A DNA stretch of 64,000 nt from Frigoribacterium sp. Leaf415 (GTDB taxonomy: Bacteria > Actinomycetota > Actinomycetes > Actinomycetales > Microbacteriaceae), in the NCBI RefSeq assembly GCF_001424645.1, contig NZ_LMQR01000001.1, positions 1,357,301-1,421,300 of the forward strand, written 5' to 3'. The number at the start of each line of letters is the position of its first letter. Position 1 is the stretch's first letter. A program made the position numbers and the translations under genes. Under the pieces are notes generated by a model that worked only from the letters and a program-made list of their open reading frames with translations, was not told the DNA's origin and did not search any database. Shown piece after piece: positions 8,283-15,378 of the stretch.

Positions 8283-9923
8283 CTACCCGCGGCGGGGCTC
8301 GTCGTCGGCGGGGGCGTCGGCGAGGTGCTCCTCGGCCCGGCGGCCGTCGGTGCCGACCATGGCGTGCAGCGAGCCGGTCGAGATGCGGTCGGGCGAGGTG
8401 CCCTCGAGCGAGCCCAGCCCGCCCGTACGGCCGTCGAGCAGACGGGCCCCGGCGGGTCGGCCGGCGTCGTCGGTCGAGAGGGCGGCCTCGTCCTCGTGCG
8501 AGGCGGCGGCCTCCGAGCCTGCCGAACCGGCCGAGCCCGCCGAGCCCGCCGAGCCGGAATCCGAGGAGGCGCCGTGCCCGTCCGCGTTCATGGTCGCCTC
8601 GTCGAAGGGCGCGCGACCCGACAGCACGGTCTCGACGCGGTCCTTGTCGATCTGCTTCGTCCAGGTGCCGACGAGGATGGTCGCGACGGCGTTGCCGGTG
8701 AAGTTGGTCAGGGCGCGGGCCTCGGACATGAACCGGTCGATGCCGACGATCACGCCGACGCCGTCGACCAGGTCCGGGCGGTGCGCCTGCAGGCCGCCGG
8801 CCAGGGTGGCGATGCCGGCCCCTGTGACGCCGGCGGCACCCTTCGACGCGATCATCATGAAGAGCAGCAGCGAGACCTGCTCGCCGACGTTCAGTGGCGT
8901 GCCCATGGCGTTGGCGATGAACAGCGACGCCATGGTCAGGTAGATCGCCGTGCCGTCGAGGTTGAACGAGTAGCCGGTGGGCACCGTGATGCCGACGACC
9001 GGCTTCGAGACGCCGAGGTGCTCCATCTTGGCGATGAGGCGGGGCAGGGCGACCTCGCTCGACGACGTCGAGACGATCAGCAGGTACTCGCGTCCGAGGT
9101 ACTTCATCACCCGGAAGATGTTGACGCCCGTGGCGAGCTTGAGGATCGTCCCGAGCACGACGGCGACGAACAGGATGCAGGTGATGTAGAAGGCGACCAT
9201 CAGGGTGCCGAGCGCGACGATGGCGGCGACGCCCGTCTCGCCGACGACCGCGGCGATCGCGCCGAAGGCACCGATCGGGGCGACCCACATGATCATCGCG
9301 AGGATGCGGAACACCAGCACCTGCAGGTTGCGGACGCCCTCGAGGATCGTCGTGCCGCGGTCACCCATGCGCTGCAGGGCGAAGCCGACGAGCAGCGCCA
9401 CGAACAGCGTCTGCAGGATGGAGCCGCTGGTCAGCGACGACACGAGCGTCTCGGGGATGATGCCGAGCAGGAACCCTGCGGTGCCCCCGGCCTCTTCGGC
9501 GGCGGGCGCCTCGTATCCGGTCGAGCCGATCATCAGGCCCTCGCCCGGGTGGATCAGGTTGCCGACCACGAGACCGATCGCGAGGGCGAAGGTCGACATC
9601 GCGATGAAGTAGCCGAGCGCGAGCCCGCCGACCTTGCCGACGGTCGCCGCCTTGGCGATCGAGCCGACGCCGAGCACGATGGTGCAGAAGATCACCGGCG
9701 CGATCATCATCGAGATCAGCGACACGAAGGCGGTGCCGATCGGCTTCAGCTGCACCGCGACCTCGGGTGCCGCGAGGCCGACGATAATGCCGGCCGCGAC
9801 GGCGACGATCACCGCGATGTAGAGCCAGTGCGAGCGGTCGATGCGACGTCGGGCGCGGACGCCGTCCGCCGTCGTCGTTCCGCCGGGCGTGGGGGTCTGC
9901 GGGCCCTTGTGCGTCTTTGCCAT
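8283..9923 (-). CDS. dctA: C4-dicarboxylate:cation symporter (DctA / DAACS family)
   Basis: A 546-residue integral membrane carrier of the dicarboxylate/amino acid:cation symporter family. Diagnostic segments are STSSSEVALPRLIAKM (serine-rich re-entrant loop, matching DctA rather than glutamate carriers) and VPTGYSFNLDGTAIYLTMA (the substrate and cation site, NLDGT). It should import succinate, fumarate or malate with protons or sodium. The start MAKTHKGPQ was preferred because GAGGA lies about eight bases upstream; an upstream ATG at 10031 would add 36 unconserved residues. The C-terminal ~75 residues are low complexity (repeated GSA) and unusual for the family. The divergent kinase/regulator pair likely controls it. 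Confidence 0.9.
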   Translation of the reverse strand: MAKTHKGPQTPTPGGTTTADGVRARRRIDRSHWLYIAVIVAVAAGIIVGLAAPEVAVQLKPIGTAFVSLISMMIAPVIFCTIVLGVGSIAKAATVGKVGGLALGYFIAMSTFALAIGLVVGNLIHPGEGLMIGSTGYEAPAAEEAGGTAGFLLGIIPETLVSSLTSGSILQTLFVALLVGFALQRMGDRGTTILEGVRNLQVLVFRILAMIMWVAPIGAFGAIAAVVGETGVAAIVALGTLMVAFYITCILFVAVVLGTILKLATGVNIFRVMKYLGREYLLIVSTSSSEVALPRLIAKMEHLGVSKPVVGITVPTGYSFNLDGTAIYLTMASLFIANAMGTPLNVGEQVSLLLFMMIASKGAAGVTGAGIATLAGGLQAHRPDLVDGVGVIVGIDRFMSEARALTNFTGNAVATILVGTWTKQIDKDRVETVLSGRAPFDEATMNADGHGASSDSGSAGSAGSAGSAGSEAAASHEDEAALSTDDAGRPAGARLLDGRTGGLGSLEGTSPDRISTGSLHAMVGTDGRRAEEHLADAPADDEPRRG

Positions 9924-10096
9924 GGGGGTCTTCCTCGAGCTCGTGACCGGCGGCGTCGTCGTCGACGGTCGTGCGGGGTTCGTTGCCGCGACTCTGGTCG
10001 GTCGCCGGGTGGGCGTCGACGTTGTGGTCATACTGGTCGCGCCGGTGGTGAGTCATGATGGAGCCCGGCCGCAGCGCAGCGAGGAGCCCGCCCGAG

Positions 10097-11854
10097 ATGA
10101 CCGTCGATCCCACCCGGTGGAGCATCGCCACCCGGCTCTTCGCCCTGCTCGTCGTCTTCGTCGTCGCCGTGACCGTGCTCGCGACGGCGTGGACGGTCCG
10201 TTCGGCCCGCGACGACGCCGACCGCTCGGCCGCGCGGGCCTGCCTGGCCCTCGCCACCTCGATCGCCGACAACCCGTACGTCGTCGAGGCCCTCGGGACG
10301 TCCGACCCGAGCGCCCGTCTGCAGCCCTACGCCGTGGCCCTGATGAGCGACACATCGACCGACTTCGTCACGATCATGCGGCCCGATCGCACCCGTCTGA
10401 CGCACCCCGATCCCGACGAGATCGGCCGACCGTTCGTCGGCACCATCGCCCCGGCCCTGCGTGGGGAGTCGTTCACCGAGACGTACGCCGGCACCCTCGG
10501 CCCGTCGGTGCGCGCGGTGGTGCCGATCGAGAGCGACGGCCAGGTCGTCGCCCTCGTCTCGGCCGGGGTCACGGTCGACACCATCACGCAGTCGGTCGGC
10601 GAGCGGCTGCCGCTCGTGTTCGCCGCCGCCGGGGCGACCGTGCTGCTCGGTGGCGTCGTCTCGTGGCTGCTCAGCCGCTACCTGCGGCGGGTGACCTGGG
10701 GCCGCGGCCCCGAAGAACTCGCGCGGATGTTCTCGTACTACGAGGGGGTGCTGCACTCGGTGCGTGAGGGGCTCGTGCTCGTCGACGACCGCGGCCGGCT
10801 GACGCTCTACAACGACCAGGCGGCCGAACTGCTCGACCTGCCACGAGGAGGCATCGCGGCACCCGTCCCGCTGACCGAGCTGCAGCTGCCCGCCTCGCTG
10901 CGCGAGCTGCTCGCCTCCGGACGCCGCGCCTCCGACGAGGTGCACGTGACGGACGACCGCGTGCTCGTCGTCAACCAGGAACTCACCGAGCCCACCGACG
11001 GCCCGCGACCGACCCCCGCGACCGGTCGAGGAGGCGCGGCACCGTCAGGAGGCGCGGCCTCGGTGACCGGCGCGGCCCGCCCGCGCTCCCGGCGCACGCT
11101 CGGGACGGTGACGACCCTGCGCGACCACACCGAGCTCACCCATCTCACGGGCGAGGTCGAGACCATGCGCACCCTCTCGGACGCGCTGCGCTCGCAGACC
11201 CACGAGTTCTCGAACCGGTTGCACACCATCGTGTCGTTGATCGAGCTCGGGCGCGGTGACGAGGCCCTTCGGTTCGCGGCCGACGAGCTCGACCTCGGCC
11301 AGCGGCTCGCCGACCGGGTCGTGGCCTCGATCGACGAGCCGACGCTCGCCGCCCTGCTGCTCGGCAAGGCGGCGCAGGCCCGCGAACGCTCGATCGAGCT
11401 GCGCGTCGACGTCGAGCCCGACCTCGGGACGATCGACGTCGAGCCCGGCGACCTCGTCACGATCCTGGGCAACCTGGTCGACAACGCCTTCGACGCGGTG
11501 GCGCCGACGCTCGATGCCGACGTTCTCGACCCCGCCGGCCGACCGGCCCGGCCGCCGCGGGTCGAGGTGACCGTCGCCCGGGTCGAGGGCGGCGTCCAAC
11601 TCGACGTCGAGGACGACGGTCCGGGGCTGGGCGACGTCGAGCTCGCCTTCCGCCGGGGGTTCAGCACGAAGCCGGCGGTGCCGGGCGGGCGCGGCATCGG
11701 CCTCGCGCTCGTGCGTCAGGCCGTGGGTCGGGTCGGGGGTCGCCTCGACGTCGCCACGGGACCCGACGGGACCACCTTCTCGGTGCTGCTGCCCGACCGG
11801 CGGCCGGACGACGCCGACGCCACCGCCCGACGTCGGGGCGGGGTGCGGTCGTGA
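10097..11854 (+). CDS. Sensor histidine kinase of the CitA/DcuS type
   Basis: A 585-residue membrane sensor. TM1 is LFALLVVFVVAVTVLATAW near residue 15, then an extracytoplasmic sensor domain (about 35-165), TM2 around 175-195, a PAS-like domain (YEGVLHSVREGLVLVDDRG), the H-box SQTHEFSNRLHTI with His at residue 369, and a HATPase domain (NLVDNAFDAV, DDGPGLG). The H-box and PAS order are those of the CitA/DcuS group that senses citrate or C4-dicarboxylates, fitting the divergent dctA. A linker before the H-box is low complexity and carries two motif copies. Its stop overlaps the regulator start (GTGA). Confidence 0.9.
   Translation: MTVDPTRWSIATRLFALLVVFVVAVTVLATAWTVRSARDDADRSAARACLALATSIADNPYVVEALGTSDPSARLQPYAVALMSDTSTDFVTIMRPDRTRLTHPDPDEIGRPFVGTIAPALRGESFTETYAGTLGPSVRAVVPIESDGQVVALVSAGVTVDTITQSVGERLPLVFAAAGATVLLGGVVSWLLSRYLRRVTWGRGPEELARMFSYYEGVLHSVREGLVLVDDRGRLTLYNDQAAELLDLPRGGIAAPVPLTELQLPASLRELLASGRRASDEVHVTDDRVLVVNQELTEPTDGPRPTPATGRGGAAPSGGAASVTGAARPRSRRTLGTVTTLRDHTELTHLTGEVETMRTLSDALRSQTHEFSNRLHTIVSLIELGRGDEALRFAADELDLGQRLADRVVASIDEPTLAALLLGKAAQARERSIELRVDVEPDLGTIDVEPGDLVTILGNLVDNAFDAVAPTLDADVLDPAGRPARPPRVEVTVARVEGGVQLDVEDDGPGLGDVELAFRRGFSTKPAVPGGRGIGLALVRQAVGRVGGRLDVATGPDGTTFSVLLPDRRPDDADATARRRGGVRS
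11030..11056. repeat. Two direct copies of the dispersed GGAGGCGCG motif
   Basis: Copies at 11030-11038 and 11048-11056 lie 18 bases apart in the coding sequence of the histidine kinase. They are read as RGGAAPSGGAAS in a linker that has no counterpart in related kinases as far as can be judged from its composition. Confidence 0.8.
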
Positions 11855-12564
11855 CCCGCGCCTCCTCGTCCGGTGACCGGGTGCGCGTGCTGGTCGTCGA
11901 GGACGAGCCCTTGACCGCCGAGGCGCACGTCGCCTACCTCGAGCGGCTGGACGGTTTCGAGGTGGTCGGCCGAGCGCGGGACGGCCGCGAGACCCTCGAC
12001 GCGGTCCGCACGGCCGGTGGGCCCGACGGAGCAGGCCTCGATCTCGTGCTGCTCGACATGAACCTGCCCGACACGCACGGCCTGCAGCTCTGCCGGGCCC
12101 TGCGCGCGGCGGGCTCGACCGTGGACGTCATCGCGATCACGGCCGTGCGGGACGCCGCCGTCGTGCGGACGGCGGTGTCGCTCGGCATCGTCCAGTACCT
12201 GATCAAACCGTTCACCTTCGCGACCTTCGCCGACCGGCTCGGGGCCTACCGGTCGTTCCGCGAGTCGCTCGCCGAAGGGCAGGGGCAGGTGACCCAGTCG
12301 GACGTCGACTCGGGGTTCGCCACCCTGCGCCGGGCACCGGCGCCGACGCTGGCCAAGGGCCTGGCGCCGGCCACGCTCGAGCAGGTCGTGGCGGTGCTGC
12401 GCCGAGGCGGGTCACCGTCGGCGGGAGAAGTGGCCGACGCCGCCGGGGTGTCGCGGGTGACGGCACGCCGATACCTCGAGCACCTCGCCGACACGGGGGC
12501 GGCGACCCGCGAACCCCGGTACGGCAGCCCCGGCCGACCCGAGCACGGCTACCGCTGGAACTGA
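11851..12564 (+). CDS. CitB/DcuR-type response regulator
   Basis: A 237-residue regulator. The receiver domain has the acidic pair VVEDEP, phospho-acceptor Asp69 in LVLLDMNLP, and the switch lysine in YLIKPF. The C-terminal part (AGEVADAAGVSRVTARRYLE) is the helix-turn-helix of the CitB/DcuR family. It should be phosphorylated by the kinase encoded directly upstream, whose stop codon it overlaps, and bind near the dctA promoter. The start codon is the GTG at 11851; the first residues TRASSS are encoded by a copy of the dispersed motif. Confidence 0.9.
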   Translation: MTRASSSGDRVRVLVVEDEPLTAEAHVAYLERLDGFEVVGRARDGRETLDAVRTAGGPDGAGLDLVLLDMNLPDTHGLQLCRALRAAGSTVDVIAITAVRDAAVVRTAVSLGIVQYLIKPFTFATFADRLGAYRSFRESLAEGQGQVTQSDVDSGFATLRRAPAPTLAKGLAPATLEQVVAVLRRGGSPSAGEVADAAGVSRVTARRYLEHLADTGAATREPRYGSPGRPEHGYRWN

Positions 12565-12710
12565 GCGGACCGGATGCCGTGGGGGTCACCTGAGACCAGG
12601 ACGGTTCGCTGACACCGGGCGGGTCCGGTGGAACCGGGCGTTCGTCATGGACCGGCTCGGCCGAAGTCGCCCGGAATGCCCGACGGTCTCGACGGGCGGA
12701 CGCCCGGAGC

Positions 12711-13478
12711 TCAGCGGCGGACGAGTCGCGCGATCTCGGGCAGCGCCGCGAGGGTGCCGGACGCCCCGTGCTGGTCGGGGTCGAGCGCGAGCCGCCCCAA
12801 CCCGGCACGCGTGTAGGTGCCGACGTCCGCCACGAAGTCGACGGGCGCACGCCAGACCAGCCGGTCGGCGGCCGACGCGTCGAGGCCGCGGGCGAGGGCG
12901 GCGTCCCGGGCGCGTTCGGGCGAGGTGAAGGCGAGCAGGGTCGGGGTGCCCTCGTCGACGACGGCGAAGGGCTTCGAGGCCCCGGCCGTGCCGCGGTCGA
13001 CGAACCACCAGGCCTCGAGCCGGAAAGCCGAGCGCCAGAGGGCGACCGGGTCGTCGACCACGACGGCCGTGGCCCGCACCGGTGTCGCGTCGACCGCAGG
13101 GGGCGGCACGAGGACCGGTGCCGAGCTGCCGGGAGCGACCCGAGGAGGCGCGGGGCGCGTCGACGGCGTCGGTCCCGCCGGCGGGGCGGCCCGGTCGACG
13201 ACCTTCGCGAGTCGGGCTCGACGGCGCTGACCCACCCCGATCCGCACGAGCACGACACCGCCGGCGACGAGGACGGCGACCACGGCGAGGGCGACGACGA
13301 CGTCCACGGACGACTGCCGGCCGGGCGCCACGAGTCCGACGAGCAGCACCGACGCGCCGATCGGCGACCCGACCACGGCGATCGCGAGCAGCACGACGCC
13401 CCAGGTGAGCGTGGCGGTGCCGGACGAGCCCCGAGGGCTCGACGGGCGGCGGGGGTCGGACGGGTCGGAGCTCGGCAT
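12711..13478 (-). CDS. Hypothetical membrane protein, paralogue of 13570-14850 (SseB-like domain)
   Basis: A 255-residue protein with an N-terminal proline/serine-rich segment, two hydrophobic segments (TATLTWGVVLLAIAVVGSP and a second around VDVVVALAVVAVLVAGGVVL) and a soluble C-terminal domain. The soluble domain shares WWF..RG and LAFTSPERAR...LARGL with the next gene, so the two are paralogues. The pattern resembles SseB-type domains, but this is a weak match by eye. It has a TACGCT box six bases before the ATG. Function unknown. Confidence 0.65.
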   Translation of the reverse strand: MPSSDPSDPRRPSSPRGSSGTATLTWGVVLLAIAVVGSPIGASVLLVGLVAPGRQSSVDVVVALAVVAVLVAGGVVLVRIGVGQRRRARLAKVVDRAAPPAGPTPSTRPAPPRVAPGSSAPVLVPPPAVDATPVRATAVVVDDPVALWRSAFRLEAWWFVDRGTAGASKPFAVVDEGTPTLLAFTSPERARDAALARGLDASAADRLVWRAPVDFVADVGTYTRAGLGRLALDPDQHGASGTLAALPEIARLVRR

Positions 13479-13484
13479 CGCCCC

Positions 13485-13490
13485 AGCGTA
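13485..13490 (-). promoter_or_regulatory. Leaderless -10 box TACGCT
   Basis: On the minus strand TACGCT is followed by six bases and the ATG at 13478. The same box and spacing occur before the paralogous gene at 14850 and before 14950. Confidence 0.6.
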
Positions 13491-13569
13491 GGGCGGCCGG
13501 CCGGGTGTGGTCCGGGTGGGCGGGCGGTGCCCGACGCGACCCCACCCGCAGTCCCCGAGGGTCTGCGGC

Positions 13570-14850
13570 CTACTCGGCCGCGCGGGACCAGCCGAGCCCA
13601 CGGGCCTCGACCAGGCGGTGCAGCACCACGGTCATGGCGGCGAAGTCGGTCGACCCGAGGGCGTCGGTGAGGACGGCGTAGGCGTGCGCTGCGTCCGCCG
13701 GCAGCGACGGCGTCGCGCGGGTCGGGTCGACCAGGCGGGTCGTCCCCTCGCTGCCGGCGTGACGGCGCACCTCGTCGTGGTCGCGCAGGTGGAAGTTGAC
13801 CAGCCGCTTCCCGTCACCGATCGCGAACAGACGGGCGATGATCGAGAGACGCCGCATCGGTCGACCGGCCCCACCGGCGAGGTTGCCGGCCGGCCCGTCG
13901 ACCCAGCTCACCCGGGTGACCGAGTCCCACGGCACGACGACGCTGCCGTCGATGACGATCGCGGACGCGTGGACCGACAGGGACGGCCGCCCCCGCCGAC
14001 GCGCGGCCCCGACGTACTCGGAGAACGTCGCGATCGGCAACAGCGTCGGCAGGAGCCAGAGGGCGACCACGATCCAGAGCAGCGCCGTGCTGGTGATCGC
14101 CCACGTCACGAGCGCGGCCAACAGGGCGAGGGCGAGGAGGACGCCGATCCCGGAACCGACGAGCTGACGCCGGAGCCGCCGACCGTCGTGGGCGACCACG
14201 AGCACCGGTGCGTCCGTCGGCGGGGCGAAGCGGTCCGGGCCGACCGGCGACGGGGCCGGGATCGGGATCGGGATCGGGGCGGGCGGCGTTGCCGACGATG
14301 CCGTCGCCGCTGGCGTCGCTGCCGCCGGCGGCAGCGATGCCGAGGCGTCCGACGAGCGCCGCGCCTGCCGATCGACGCCGAACCCTCGCATCGCGTCGAG
14401 TGCGCCCAGGGGTGCGTAGGGCCCCTTCCCCTCGACGTCGAAGAGCACGCCGAACACGCCGGTGCGCTCACGCGCGACGGCATCGTCGACGAAGCCGCTC
14501 GACGGCAGCGCGAGGAGCCTGCCCGCCTCCTCCTCCGACAGTCCTCGCGCGAGGCCGTGCTGTCGCGCCCGCTCGGGCGAGGTGAAGGCCAGGACCATCA
14601 GACGTCCGTCGACGTCGACCACCAGGGGCTGCACGTCCGGCAGTTCACCACGCGCGATGAACCACCAGCGATCGAGGGCGAAGAGCGCGTCCCAGAGGTC
14701 GGCCTGGGCATCGGTGTCGTCGATGCCCCGCAGTTCGGACACCCGGGTCAGCTCGTCGATCCGTTCACTCGTCGCCCGCATCTCGTCGTCTGACGGCGGC
14801 GGAGGCAGGGGGACTCGGCCCGAGTCAGGCAGAGGGGTCTGTTCACTCAT
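13570..14850 (-). CDS. Hypothetical membrane protein with SseB-like N-terminal domain and PH-like C-terminal domain
   Basis: A 426-residue protein. The N-terminal soluble domain (about 45-150) shares WWF.ARG and LAFTSPERAR..GLARGL with the neighbour at 12711-13478. A linker with an IPIPIP repeat follows, then two adjacent membrane segments (VGSGIGVLLALALLAALVTW and the next around LLWIVVALWLLPTLL). The C-terminal region starts VHASAIVIDGSVVVPWDSVT, the pattern of a bacterial PH-like domain. Function unknown. The start was chosen from the TACGCT box six bases upstream. Confidence 0.65.
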   Translation of the reverse strand: MSEQTPLPDSGRVPLPPPPSDDEMRATSERIDELTRVSELRGIDDTDAQADLWDALFALDRWWFIARGELPDVQPLVVDVDGRLMVLAFTSPERARQHGLARGLSEEEAGRLLALPSSGFVDDAVARERTGVFGVLFDVEGKGPYAPLGALDAMRGFGVDRQARRSSDASASLPPAAATPAATASSATPPAPIPIPIPAPSPVGPDRFAPPTDAPVLVVAHDGRRLRRQLVGSGIGVLLALALLAALVTWAITSTALLWIVVALWLLPTLLPIATFSEYVGAARRRGRPSLSVHASAIVIDGSVVVPWDSVTRVSWVDGPAGNLAGGAGRPMRRLSIIARLFAIGDGKRLVNFHLRDHDEVRRHAGSEGTTRLVDPTRATPSLPADAAHAYAVLTDALGSTDFAAMTVVLHRLVEARGLGWSRAAE

Positions 14851-14856
14851 GGGCCC

Positions 14857-14862
14857 AGCGTA
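14857..14862 (-). promoter_or_regulatory. Leaderless -10 box TACGCT
   Basis: TACGCT, six bases, then the ATG at 14850 on the minus strand. It lies 76 bases from the divergent TACGCT box of the gene at 14950. Confidence 0.6.
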
Positions 14863-14937
14863 GGGGAACGGCGAAGTCGGCCGAGAGATCCTCATGGCCC
14901 ACCGCCCAGGGTGATCGACGAAGCCGCCCGTCGGCAT

Positions 14938-14943
14938 TACGCT
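14938..14943 (+). promoter_or_regulatory. Leaderless -10 box TACGCT
   Basis: TACGCT, six bases (CCGACC), then the ATG at 14950. No ribosome binding site is visible. Confidence 0.6.
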
Positions 14944-14949
14944 CCGACC

Positions 14950-15306
14950 ATGGCCGACACGCGTGGACCCCAGATCGTCCGAGGCGACCCCGAGGTGACC
15001 CGGGCGACGCTCGACCTCAAGCTGCCGGTGGCGATGCTGCCCGGTCTCGTGCGCCGGGCACTGCAGGCGAGCCCGACGTTCTCGCTGGGCGACGCCGACG
15101 AGACGGGGGCCACGCTGCTGCGCCGGTCGGCCTCCGCGGGTGGCGCGGACACCGTCCGCCTCGACTTCACCGCGTCCGAGAAGGGCACCCGGGTCTCGGC
15201 CGAGGTCCACTCCCCCGGCGGCACGATCGGCACGTCGGTCAAACGCCGCGACGACGACACCACCGCCCTGTTCGAGGCGATCGCGAAGGCCGCCGGGCCC
15301 TTCTGA
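14950..15306 (+). CDS. Hypothetical protein, 118 residues
   Basis: A small soluble alpha/beta protein with no motif I recognise. It alternates charged and hydrophobic stretches (TRATLDLKLPVAMLPGLVRR, TVRLDFTASEKGTRVSAEV, ALFEAIAKAAGPF) and looks like a compact single domain. The start at 14950 is supported by the TACGCT box. It is divergent from the membrane protein at 13570-14850 and convergent with the GCS2/ATP-grasp gene, 73 bases away. Confidence 0.6.
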   Translation: MADTRGPQIVRGDPEVTRATLDLKLPVAMLPGLVRRALQASPTFSLGDADETGATLLRRSASAGGADTVRLDFTASEKGTRVSAEVHSPGGTIGTSVKRRDDDTTALFEAIAKAAGPF

Positions 15307-15378
15307 CCGGTGCCGGGGCAGGGGACGGCACCGCGCCTCCCGACGTCTCCCGTCGTCTCCCGTCGTCTCCCCGGCGAC

